From NCBI GenBank assembly GCA_937925655.1, contig CALAMC010000035.1, forward strand, positions 74,073 to 138,072: 64,000 nucleotides of DNA, written 5' to 3'. The position numbers and the translations under genes are program-made. Under the pieces are notes generated by a model. The model was not told where the DNA came from and made no database searches. It saw only the letters and a list, made by a program, of their open reading frames with translations. Below, piece after piece: positions 43,181 to 52,174 of this stretch. Source of the stretch: an uncultured candidate division Zixibacteria bacterium (lineage in GTDB: Bacteria; Zixibacteria; MSB-5A5; GN15; PGXB01). How positions within the stretch are numbered: position 1 is the first letter of the stretch; every line of letters begins with the position of its first letter.

Positions 43181-45739
43181 ATGAGGAAATTCGATCTTAA
43201 ATTGTCGGGATTAATCCCGGCCCTTGTCATTATTCTGGTCGGAGGTTTGATGACCGACCGGTCCGACGCCGCGACCGAGGAAATTGTCGTCCGCTTTGAA
43301 GTCCCTCGCCTCCTGCAGAAAGATATCAGCGCTCAATACGGCAATGACAACTTGTATCTGCCCATCGTGGAAATATTTTCATTGCTGGCGATTAATGTAA
43401 ACGTCGATTCCCAGCATACCGTTTTTTCCGGGAACTATCTGACTAAAAGCAACCGTTTTGAAATTAACACCGTCAAGGGTAAAGCCCAGTGTTTCGGAAA
43501 GTCGATTACTCTGGACAGCACCCTTTCCATATGGTCGCCGACGGACTACTATCTCCGATATGACCTTTTCGATTCGCTGTTTCAACTGCCGATTTATTTC
43601 GATTTTTCAGAATTACGGGTATACCTCCCTCTGAATAAGGAATTCCCGGCCTATCAGGCGCTGACTCGCAAACTGGCCCATCAGGCCTTGCGGGACGCGG
43701 CCACCGCGCAAATGGATGTCGCCAGAATTCCTCGCAAGAAGTCCAAATTGGAGGGAGGAGTGGCCGACTGGGCGTTGACAACCAGCCCTGTCGGGGGCGG
43801 TAATCATTATGGCAATATCGGTCTGGGCGGAATGGTTCTCGGCGGCGATTTGGCCGTGCGGGCTTCCGCCGACAGCCGGACCGGTCTGCAAACCGACCAG
43901 CTTGATTACCGCTGGCACTATTACTTTGAAAATAACCGGTACATTTCGCGGGCCGATTTGGGAACGATCAACACTTCGGGTTTGATCGGAAGAAATCTTA
44001 ACGGCGCCCTGGCGACCAATCAGCCCGAAATCGACCGAAAATATTTCCAGACCATCAGCCTTGAAGATCATATCGGGGAAGGTTGGGAAGTCGAATTGTA
44101 TGTCAATAATAAACTGGTCGATTTCACGCATACCGATCAAAGCGGTAATTACCATTTCCTCGTAGACATCAATTACGGCTCGTCGCGAGTCATGGTGAAA
44201 AAGTATGGCCCCGATGGCCAGATGGAGACGGAAGAAAAATACATCAGCGTTCCCTATAATTTGATTCCCAAAAACGAATTTGAATATACGGCAGCGGTGG
44301 GCAGGTCACGTAACGCCGCCAACCCGGGTGAATATGGTCAGGGCATGCTTTATTATGGAGTATTTAATAATCTGACGGCCGGCATCAGCGGGGATATCCC
44401 GATTGCGTCTGACATCGATGAAAAACCATCCGTGGCCGGGGAGCTGACCTTTCATCCTCTGGGGAACTTAATGGTGAACGGTTCCCACTCACCGAAAAAC
44501 GCCACCAAAATTTCCATGAATTATTCGCAGCCTTCGATGGTCGGCATTAACGGAAGCTTCACCCGTTATTATGAAAATTCGGCCAACAGCAGAATGGGAC
44601 AAATCAACAATATGCGTTTTTCGATTTCGGTCCCGCTCAAATTCGGGCAGAAACGACTCGGCCTGCGCTATCATGTGAGTCTGGACAAATTTGAATATTA
44701 TTCACACGTGAATATGAGTTATGGTTTCAGCGGGTCTATTTACAGATTCAGTTTCAATTATCTTGGCAGTAGCAAAACCATGAAGTTCAAAAGTCGCACC
44801 GACCGAGAAATAACCAGCCAGCTGATGCTTTCGAGCAATATCATGAGGTTTATCCGGCCACAGGTGCGGTTCAATTATAATCATAGTCAGGACGAGCTTT
44901 CTTCCGTGGCTCTGTTTCTTAACAAGCGAGTATTTAGAACCGGGCAGGCCTCATTTTCAATAGAACGAAATCTGCTGTCAAAGAGCAACATCATCATGTT
45001 TTCAGTAAGTATTTTTACCGATTTTGCCGAATTCTCGACCAAAGCCTATTCCTTCTCCGGACAAACGTCGATCAATCAGGTTCAACGTGGCTCAATCCGT
45101 TTCGACCAGTGGGATAAGACGTTCCGCTTTGACCGCAAAAACGGTCTTGGTTTCGGTACCGCCAAAGTCTGGCCCTTTCTCGATCAAAACTATAACGGCG
45201 TCCGCGAAGCCAATGAACCGCTTCTGCCCGAATTGCGGGCTAAAGTCGGCGGCTCATCGGGTAAAAAATACGGCAAAGGCAAACTTTATTACTATGACGG
45301 ACTTCGGGCCTATGATCAGTTTACCGTCCAGATCGACCCCTATAGCCTCGACAATCCCCAACTCCAGCCAGCCCATGAAAATTTCATCGTGACCATCAAC
45401 CCTAATACTGTCTCCGAAATCAATATTCCGGTGGTGACAGCCGGCGAAGTGACCGGTCAGGTCGACCGGAATATCCCCGATGGCAAAGTCGGCATCGGCG
45501 GTATTAAAGTTTTTCTGATGAATGAAGCGACCGGTAAAATTACGGAAATAACCACATTTAACAGCGGCGAATTTTATCATCTGGGATTGGTTCCGGGTCT
45601 GTATCGGGCCTATCTCGATCAGGAACAGCTGAAAAAATACGGCTATATCTCGGAACCGGCCCATCGCTCTTTTCAGGTCAGGGCAGTCGAAGGCGGCGAT
45701 TATGTCGAAGGCATAAATTTCACCATCGTTCCCCAATAA
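43181..45739 (+). CDS. Usher-like outer-membrane assembly protein
   Basis: 852 residues. A signal peptide is followed by an N-terminal domain, then a long beta-barrel region rich in alternating aromatic strands (about 195-640). It contains the usher-like plug segment GWEVELYVNNKLVDFTHTDQSGNYHFLVDINYGSSRVMVKKYGPDGQ, close to TcfC/FimD ushers. A calcium-loop-like LDQNYNGVREANEPLL and two C-terminal beta-sandwich domains (AGEVTGQVDR..., GSVYRAYLD-like) close the protein. It would secrete and polymerise the DUF4402 subunits encoded just upstream. Confidence 0.75.
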   Translation: MRKFDLKLSGLIPALVIILVGGLMTDRSDAATEEIVVRFEVPRLLQKDISAQYGNDNLYLPIVEIFSLLAINVNVDSQHTVFSGNYLTKSNRFEINTVKGKAQCFGKSITLDSTLSIWSPTDYYLRYDLFDSLFQLPIYFDFSELRVYLPLNKEFPAYQALTRKLAHQALRDAATAQMDVARIPRKKSKLEGGVADWALTTSPVGGGNHYGNIGLGGMVLGGDLAVRASADSRTGLQTDQLDYRWHYYFENNRYISRADLGTINTSGLIGRNLNGALATNQPEIDRKYFQTISLEDHIGEGWEVELYVNNKLVDFTHTDQSGNYHFLVDINYGSSRVMVKKYGPDGQMETEEKYISVPYNLIPKNEFEYTAAVGRSRNAANPGEYGQGMLYYGVFNNLTAGISGDIPIASDIDEKPSVAGELTFHPLGNLMVNGSHSPKNATKISMNYSQPSMVGINGSFTRYYENSANSRMGQINNMRFSISVPLKFGQKRLGLRYHVSLDKFEYYSHVNMSYGFSGSIYRFSFNYLGSSKTMKFKSRTDREITSQLMLSSNIMRFIRPQVRFNYNHSQDELSSVALFLNKRVFRTGQASFSIERNLLSKSNIIMFSVSIFTDFAEFSTKAYSFSGQTSINQVQRGSIRFDQWDKTFRFDRKNGLGFGTAKVWPFLDQNYNGVREANEPLLPELRAKVGGSSGKKYGKGKLYYYDGLRAYDQFTVQIDPYSLDNPQLQPAHENFIVTINPNTVSEINIPVVTAGEVTGQVDRNIPDGKVGIGGIKVFLMNEATGKITEITTFNSGEFYHLGLVPGLYRAYLDQEQLKKYGYISEPAHRSFQVRAVEGGDYVEGINFTIVPQ

Positions 45740-46009
45740 TCGAGCAGTTACTTAAGAGGATATCGAAAAATCCGCAGGTCGTCTTCCGAAGTCCCTACCG
45801 GTCGGGACGACTTCCTACGCGACCGGTTCTAAAATCTCGACATTGTGTACATAAAAAATGTCCCTAATATCGCCCTTCTCAAACATCTGCGGTTTTTGAC
45901 CTGCCAATCGGGCCACCATATTCCAGAATCGGCGGAAGCTGTTGGATAGTAATGTATTAATAATCCAATTGATTATTTCATGAATAGATCATCGCGCACA
46001 GTTGGCTTA
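45740..46009. repeat. Intergenic copy of a dispersed repeat
   Basis: Holds GTCGGGACGACTTCC (45801-45815) and, 31 bases on, TGTACAT followed by an A-run (45846-45858). The same two elements recur at 46850-46943 and 61704-61740. An upstream AGGTCGTC (45778 region) can pair with GACGACTT, suggesting a REP-like hairpin. Confidence 0.5.
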
Positions 46010-46696
46010 TCATGGGGAGGGACTGCTTCGCAAACTCCGTCTCCGTTCTTTTTTCTGCCTCTCAATGACAACCATCTCCCTGCACTCATGCCAGAAAACA
46101 GCGCGGTGATTGATTGTTATCCTCATGGAAGAGCTTTTTAGAATACCGCGAATTCCTCCAGTTTCCAGATAGTCGGCGAACGATCCGTAGTGCCTAAGTC
46201 CGCCCATTGCCTCCACAATGCGCAAGGCTATTCCATAAATATTCACGGGAAGTGGAGCCAGCGAATCGACAATGATAGTCTTTTTGGCAACACGCAGAGC
46301 CTCATTTATGGCCGCGATTTGAACACGCTTGGGAACCTCGTGAAGCAATAATATGATTGTTGCAAAATCAAACATATTTGGCTCAAAGTCGGTAAGATTG
46401 GTTGCATCTCCGAGCACGAAACATACCTCGTGGCACCGATTTCGTTTGTTTGCGAAATCTATCATTCGTTTGGATGAATCCAGACCGACAATCTGACATC
46501 TATTCACCGACGCCAAATCAAAACAGAGTTCACCTGTGCCACAGGCAATGTCTATAACTGATGACCCCTTCGGAATATAGTCGACCACTTGTCTCCGAAC
46601 TTGTGCCAAAGGTCTATCCCACAGCATGTGGTAAACAGCACCATGCAGGAAGCGGTTTTTGGCGTCAGAATGCCCATCACAAATATCATCAATCAT
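46010..46696 (-). CDS. SAM-dependent methyltransferase, class I
   Basis: 228 residues of the Rossmann methyltransferase fold: motif I VIDIACGTGELCFDLA, the acidic end of strand 2 in IVGLDSS, LGDATNLTDFEPNMFDFATIILLLHEVP covering motifs II-III, and a UbiE/COQ5-like middle (NEALRVAKKTIIVDSLAPLP). The substrate is unknown. It stands alone on the minus strand, between copies of an intergenic repeat. Confidence 0.82.
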   Translation of the reverse strand: MIDDICDGHSDAKNRFLHGAVYHMLWDRPLAQVRRQVVDYIPKGSSVIDIACGTGELCFDLASVNRCQIVGLDSSKRMIDFANKRNRCHEVCFVLGDATNLTDFEPNMFDFATIILLLHEVPKRVQIAAINEALRVAKKTIIVDSLAPLPVNIYGIALRIVEAMGGLRHYGSFADYLETGGIRGILKSSSMRITINHRAVFWHECREMVVIERQKKERRRSLRSSPSP

Positions 46697-46829
46697 AAGT
46701 GCCAGCTCACATACTTGTCCGTGAAATCCCGAGAGGGCAATAACTTGGATGCACTTTATCTAACATATTCTTTTAATTGATTCGAGCAACAAAAAAGCCC
46801 GGGTGTAAACCCAAGCCTTAAAAGTCCAG

Positions 46830-46950
46830 GGCGGAATTGATCCCGACTCGTCGAGACGACCTCCTGCTTGATTGGTCCCCAAATCTTGTCATTATGTACA
46901 TGAAAAAAGCGGGGCTGAATCCTGACTCGTCGAGGCAACCTCCGACGCAA
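46830..46950. repeat. Two intergenic copies of the dispersed repeat
   Basis: GTCGAGACGACCTCC (46850-46864) and GTCGAGGCAACCTCC (46929-46943) flank TGTACATGAAAAAAG (46895-46909). Each core is preceded by GACTC. This matches the elements seen after the usher gene and before the TolC-like gene. Confidence 0.55.
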
Positions 46951-47046
46951 TTGGCTATTATTCTTTCTATAATCCGTACAAATCTGCCGAATATACCGGT
47001 TTTTGCTACGACAGTTCCGGCGTCACAATTTCACCGTTCTCGTTGG

Positions 47047-50019
47047 TCATGAAGATGGTTTCATAATGACGCCGAGATTCTTTCTTCCGTTTAGGGCGAT
47101 CCGCAGGGGGCCATTAAAAACGATATGTCTAAGGTTCTCCGTTTCCTTCTTGGCCGGTTGAAGATCAAGCCAGGAAGTGTCCAGAAAGTCTCCCTGATTC
47201 GCCTGAATGTCGGCCGTCAAATACCCGATTCCAAACGACATGATATTCTGAAAAAAGTGGGAACCCTGGGAGGGGTCAACTCTCATATCCTCAAGATTGG
47301 TTTCAATGATACATCGTACCGCCGAAATCTGCGCCCATTTCACCGGAATTCCCAGCCAGGGATCGGCGCTGCCCCACCGTCCCGGGCCAATAAGCAGATA
47401 TGGCCGTTTCTGTTGCCGGAGCAAAGTGTTGAAGGCCTCGATTTCTTCGGGGATCCTCGGATTCTTGGCGCGGTTATAATTATCTCTGCGAACATAAATC
47501 ACGTCTCGCACGTTGGAAATGAGTCCATTCCCGAGAGATTTATGTGAAATGCACAGGGCATCCTTCATCTCCACGTCACCGATTTCCATGTCCTGCAGTT
47601 CGGAACCGATGACGAGTGGGCGAATCTGCAGAAAGGCAAATTCATGAGGTATTGCCGGGTCGTCGGAAAGGTTGACGGCAAACTCAATTTCAACCGGGCA
47701 AGAGGACGCCGCCCTGCCCACCTTCATCAGGAAGGCCGTAATTTCTGCCAGCGGGAAGACTTTCCCTTTCAACACTCGGGCCATTGTAACCAGGCGGGGA
47801 CCGGGCCGGGAGATGCCATCGTAGATTGCCTCATTATCCGGAGAATACACCGAACCTACCGGACCCAGCATGCCGTCTTTTTCCGCGACAGACAGGTCCA
47901 ATGAAACAAGGTCGTGCGGGAATCGCTTTCCCGGTGTAAATATCGAATTCGCCAGATCCAGCGCAAGAAACTCCTTGGGCGAGTTTTCCAGATAGTCATC
48001 AATTGTGAAGGATTGAATTGGCGTTCCGGGGCACGCCGGGCAAAAGCGGATACACCGTCCACCATCCACTACGGCTTTACCCATGCCGAGCGTGACTGAA
48101 ACGATGCCATCGTCGGGTTTTATTCCCGAGACCGGGTAAAAATTCACTGACCGGCCGACACCCGCAAAATTGGGATACAGGTAAGAACCGTGGCGTTTTC
48201 CCACCACCTGCTGAATAATGACCGCCATTTTTTCTTCTTCTAACCGATTCGGAAGCGATTCCATATAGGCTTTGGGATCCGCCAGATAAGTGGACGCGTA
48301 AACCATCTTTATGGCATTTCGCAGTTCATTCAGACGGATCTCGGGATTTTCGTTGTTGTTTGGAATCATGAACGTTCGGTAAATTCCCGCAAACGGCTGA
48401 TAGGACGCGTCTTCAAGCAGACTCGAAGAGCGAATCGCCAAAGGATAGTGAACCCACTGCAGAAAATCCCAAAGGTTATCCAAAACGTCCGACGGAAATT
48501 TGGCCCGCAGAAAGGCATCCGTGATCTTTTGATCATCCGTTTCTTTTAGCGCATATGGCAGGAGCCCCGATGATTCCATGAATCGATCGAATACCCCGGA
48601 CGCTAGAACCGCGGTAGGAGGAACGAAAATACGTACCCCGGGGAAACGATTCTCCAGCCGATAGGTATTAATCAAAGCATTGATGAAGGCCAGACCACGA
48701 CCCTTGCCGCCCAGAGAGCCGTCGCCGATGCGCACAAATCCGGAGCCGCCCTCAAAAGTATGACTGGAGTATTCTGATACGACGCCTGATATGGAATGTT
48801 GCCGGAACGTTCGGAGGACCTTAAGCAACTCCCGGCGGAGATTCTCGGGATTATTGGTGGTTCTTTGGGCGATGGTACGGACGGCTTCTGCCAGGTCGAA
48901 TTCCGTACGGGCCATCAACCAAATGTAAAAATCGTTCCGGAAAACATTGTGTAGAATGTCTTCCTCCGGGACAGCCTGGACGGCCCACTCCAGAGTCCGC
49001 AGATCCGGCGCCCGACTTATCACCGAACCGTCCGAATGCCGAAAGACAAAATCGCCGAAACCGAGATGCTGTTGCATAAATTCCCGCAGATTGCCGAGAA
49101 GCGTCGGGGAATTCTTATCGATGAATGTCAGGCCGAGCGATGCGGCTACGGATTCGTTCTGGGAGTCCGATTGCATCAGTATTGGCAGATCGGGCGCGCG
49201 CTCCTGCAATATGCGAACCACCCGAAAACCGGCGGAAGAGTCAACCTTTCCATCCTTGGGAAAAGCCGCGTCGACGATGACGCCCAACAGATGACTCTGA
49301 TGCTGTTCAAATAGGCGCATGCTTTCCTCGAATGTCCGGGCCAGAAGAATCTTCGGCCGCGCCCGCATCCTCATGATTCTTTGGGTCCGGTTTGCACTCT
49401 CGGCCGTGAGAGCATGACTCTGTTTAAGAATCTCCGTGTAAAGCATCGGCAGATAAGAGGAGTAGAATTGTACGGAATCTTCAATCAGCATGATGCTCCT
49501 GACCCCGGCCACATCGGCGTCATGAACGGCATTCAAACGGTCCTCGATATACTTGATGATGGCCACAAACAGCCGAACATCCCCCAACCATACAAATACG
49601 GTATCGATTCCTTTGAGCTGACTCGGGTCGGGAAAAAGACTAAGCTCACGAACGCTGCTGGCAAGCAAAACCACCGGCACGGAATAATTGACGGCGTGAA
49701 CGGCTTCGCCAAAGTCGACCACATTCATGTCACCGACACGGGCCATGGAAATGACCAGGTCAAATGGCTCCGAACGCAGCTTCTCCAGGGCTTCCTCCGC
49801 CGTGGACACGCGTTCTATAGACGGCGTGAAGCGAAGGCCAAGATCCACATATTCCGAGTAGAGCATTTCCGAAAGCTTGCCGTCCTCAATAATCGTGTAA
49901 TAATCATAGAGACTGCTCACTAACAGAAGATTGCTCACTCGTCTCGGCATTAATGCGTCGTATAGAATTTCTGAACGTTCCGGCGTACCAATAAGATCAT
50001 TGAGAGCGCGATCCCGCAT
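47047..50019 (-). CDS. Receiver-like / PEP-synthase N-domain fusion protein
   Basis: 990 residues. The first 430 or so contain two receiver-like Rossmann segments (LLLVSSLYDYYTI...LVISMARVGD; SIMLIEDSVQFYSS...GVIVDAAFPKDGKVDSSAGFRVV). The remainder is the nucleotide-binding domain of PEP synthase/pyruvate phosphate dikinase: GGKGRGLAFIN, IRSSSLLEDASYQPFAGIY, KMAVIIQQVVG, FAFLQIRPL, then GPGRWGSADPWLGIPV. The phospho-histidine domain and PEP-binding barrel are absent, so it cannot make PEP. It may phosphorylate or bind another protein under receiver control (inference). It is divergent from gdhA. Confidence 0.82.
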   Translation of the reverse strand: MRDRALNDLIGTPERSEILYDALMPRRVSNLLLVSSLYDYYTIIEDGKLSEMLYSEYVDLGLRFTPSIERVSTAEEALEKLRSEPFDLVISMARVGDMNVVDFGEAVHAVNYSVPVVLLASSVRELSLFPDPSQLKGIDTVFVWLGDVRLFVAIIKYIEDRLNAVHDADVAGVRSIMLIEDSVQFYSSYLPMLYTEILKQSHALTAESANRTQRIMRMRARPKILLARTFEESMRLFEQHQSHLLGVIVDAAFPKDGKVDSSAGFRVVRILQERAPDLPILMQSDSQNESVAASLGLTFIDKNSPTLLGNLREFMQQHLGFGDFVFRHSDGSVISRAPDLRTLEWAVQAVPEEDILHNVFRNDFYIWLMARTEFDLAEAVRTIAQRTTNNPENLRRELLKVLRTFRQHSISGVVSEYSSHTFEGGSGFVRIGDGSLGGKGRGLAFINALINTYRLENRFPGVRIFVPPTAVLASGVFDRFMESSGLLPYALKETDDQKITDAFLRAKFPSDVLDNLWDFLQWVHYPLAIRSSSLLEDASYQPFAGIYRTFMIPNNNENPEIRLNELRNAIKMVYASTYLADPKAYMESLPNRLEEEKMAVIIQQVVGKRHGSYLYPNFAGVGRSVNFYPVSGIKPDDGIVSVTLGMGKAVVDGGRCIRFCPACPGTPIQSFTIDDYLENSPKEFLALDLANSIFTPGKRFPHDLVSLDLSVAEKDGMLGPVGSVYSPDNEAIYDGISRPGPRLVTMARVLKGKVFPLAEITAFLMKVGRAASSCPVEIEFAVNLSDDPAIPHEFAFLQIRPLVIGSELQDMEIGDVEMKDALCISHKSLGNGLISNVRDVIYVRRDNYNRAKNPRIPEEIEAFNTLLRQQKRPYLLIGPGRWGSADPWLGIPVKWAQISAVRCIIETNLEDMRVDPSQGSHFFQNIMSFGIGYLTADIQANQGDFLDTSWLDLQPAKKETENLRHIVFNGPLRIALNGRKNLGVIMKPSS

Positions 50020-50591
50020 CTATTCAATTCTCCAAAACAAGCCGGCCGGCATTTGGTCAGCCGCCGGTCATTCTACCAAATCGTCACAATGCGGTCACAG
50101 CAAATGGACTGTGACATATTTGGCGATAATAACCAGTCTCCGGCTTGGCTTAAAAATTTTTTCGGACGGCTTCACCGGGAACACGAAACCGGGCAAAATC
50201 GTCGGCAAACGCTCCCGGCCCCACGAACGGCAATTTGAAGGGTCGATAGCCGTCATTAATCCTATGATAAGATATATGATATTTGCGACATTTTACAAGT
50301 CATAATTTGGAGGATTATTGGAATAAACCGGTTATATTTGGGTTTATTAATGGGTATTTATTGCCCACTTAAGGCAATTTGCAAGATATATTTTGCAGTA
50401 AATTGGCCATTATGGTAATAAAATATCCAATAATTCTCATTGACATTAAAATTGCTATGGGTTATAATTATTCAGATAGTAGGTAATAATGTTTCACATA
50501 ATTGAAAACTCTATCAGACATTTCCCGCAAAATAGTAATGTTCTTAAACCATTTTCATCAATAGCTGCAATTACTTTTTAGGGAGGATTGT
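50020..50591. other. gdhA upstream region
   Basis: 570 AT-rich bases between the divergent PEP-synthase-like gene and gdhA. The notable element is the consensus promoter at 50440. From the predicted start near 50475, a leader of about 115 nt precedes gdhA and ends in GGGAGG. Nothing else was recognised. Confidence 0.5.
50440..50468 (+). promoter_or_regulatory. gdhA: Perfect-consensus sigma70 promoter of gdhA
   Basis: TTGACA (50440-50445), exactly 17 bases, TATAAT (50463-50468). Both hexamers and the spacing are ideal, so strong constitutive transcription is expected unless it is repressed. The -10 is 123 bases upstream of the gdhA ATG. Confidence 0.85.
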
Positions 50592-51947
50592 ATGTTAATC
50601 ACCAACCCGAAAGATTACACCGCGAAGTTTCTGGAACAACTGATCGCGAAACATCCGGCCCAACCGGAATTCCATCAAGCCGTCCGTGAGGTCGTGGATT
50701 CTCTTGCCTTGTGTCTTCAGAGGCATCCGGAATACATCGAGTCACGGATTCTTGAGCGAATATCCGAACCCGACCGGGTAATCATGTTTCGCGTAACCTG
50801 GCAGGATGACAATGGCGAAATCCATGTGAACCGAGCCTTCCGGGTCGAGTTCAACAACGCCATCGGACCATACAAGGGTGGGTTGCGTTTTCACGCCAGC
50901 GTTAATCTCGGTATTCTTAAGTTCCTCGGATTCGAGCAGATTCTCAAAAATAGCCTGACAACCCTCCCCATGGGGGGCGGCAAAGGCGGAAGCGATTTTG
51001 ACCCCAAAGGGAAATCCGATTATGAAGTGATGAGATTCTGTCAGAGCTTTATGAATGAATTATATCGGCACATTGGAGCCAACATCGATGTTCCCGCCGG
51101 AGATATTGGCGTCGGCGGACGCGAAATAGGCTTTTTGTTCGGCCAGTATAAAAAACTGACACATTCGTTCGAAGGCGTGCTCACCGGCAAGGGGCTCAAC
51201 TGGGGTGGTTCCCTTATCCGGCCAGAAGCCACAGGGTATGGTTGCGTTTATTTTGCCGAAGAGATGCTCAAGACGCGCAAAATGTCGTTCCAGGGTAAAA
51301 CCGTCGCCGTGTCGGGGTCCGGAAATGTCTCCCAGTATGCTATCGAGAAGGTCAATCAACTCGGCGGTAAAGTGGTCACCATGTCTGATTCCAACGGCAC
51401 CGTTTATGACAAAGACGGAATCAACAATGAAAAGTGGCAGTATCTCATGGAGCTGAAGAACATCAAGCGGGGCCGGGTGAAAGATTACGCCACCCAATTC
51501 AAGTGCGAATATCACGAGGGCAAACGACCGTGGTTTGTGAAATGCGATGTTGCTCTTCCCTGTGCCACTGAAAATGAGGTCAGCGGTGAAGACGCCGAAA
51601 CACTCGTTAAAAACGGCTGTATCTGCGTCTCCGAAGGTGCCAACATGCCCACGACGCCCGAGGGTGTTGAGGTCTTCCTGAAAAATAAGATTCTGTATGG
51701 CCCGGGAAAAGCCGCGAATGCGGGGGGCGTGGCGACGTCGGGGCTGGAAATGTCCCAGAACAACATGCGCTTGTCCTGGACGCGTCAGGAAGTGGACAAT
51801 CGTCTTCATCTGATTATGCAATCTATTCATGACGCGTGTCGTGCCACGGCCAAGGAATACGGTGATCCCGACAATTATGTACTGGGCGCGAACATCGCGG
51901 GATTTATCAAAGTGGCCAATGCCATGATGGATCAGGGGCTCGTCTAA
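50592..51947 (+). CDS. gdhA: NADP-type glutamate dehydrogenase (GdhA)
   Basis: 451 residues of the hexameric GdhA family, which joins ammonium to 2-oxoglutarate with NAD(P)H. Features: FRVTWQDDNGEIHVNRAFRVEFNNAIGPYKGGLRFH, the catalytic Lys region LPMGGGKGGSDFDPKGKSD, the DVPAGDIGVGGREIGFL segment and a Rossmann VAVSGSGNVSQYAIEKV. The lone Ser/Asp-poor end of strand 2 (TMSDSNG) is typical of NADP-preferring enzymes. SD GGGAGG is 6 bases from the ATG. Confidence 0.95.
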   Translation: MLITNPKDYTAKFLEQLIAKHPAQPEFHQAVREVVDSLALCLQRHPEYIESRILERISEPDRVIMFRVTWQDDNGEIHVNRAFRVEFNNAIGPYKGGLRFHASVNLGILKFLGFEQILKNSLTTLPMGGGKGGSDFDPKGKSDYEVMRFCQSFMNELYRHIGANIDVPAGDIGVGGREIGFLFGQYKKLTHSFEGVLTGKGLNWGGSLIRPEATGYGCVYFAEEMLKTRKMSFQGKTVAVSGSGNVSQYAIEKVNQLGGKVVTMSDSNGTVYDKDGINNEKWQYLMELKNIKRGRVKDYATQFKCEYHEGKRPWFVKCDVALPCATENEVSGEDAETLVKNGCICVSEGANMPTTPEGVEVFLKNKILYGPGKAANAGGVATSGLEMSQNNMRLSWTRQEVDNRLHLIMQSIHDACRATAKEYGDPDNYVLGANIAGFIKVANAMMDQGLV

Positions 51948-51972
51948 AACTTTTCGTCCTTAATATGGGCAT

Positions 51973-52012
51973 CCGCAGGGGGGAATCGCAAGATTCTCCC
52001 CTGACGATGCGG
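51973..52012 (+). terminator. Hairpin after gdhA
   Basis: GGGGGGAATC/GATTCTCCCC with GCAA loop (51978-52001), extended by an outer CCGCA/TGCGG pair (51973-52012). It has one G-T wobble and a GNRA-type loop. No T-run follows, so it may be a weak terminator or an mRNA 3' end stabiliser. Confidence 0.5.
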
Positions 52013-52174
52013 AACCCTTGACCTCCCGTCTCGGTAATCGCACCCGAATGGTGTTGCAATTTGGCGAGGGTTTTTAGTATAATAATGTTCCACGAAGCAT
52101 GGTTAGGACTTTTGTACCCTAACCCGCAAAGCGTTCGTATCAACGGATGGTAAAGAATCGACGGAGATGATGAT

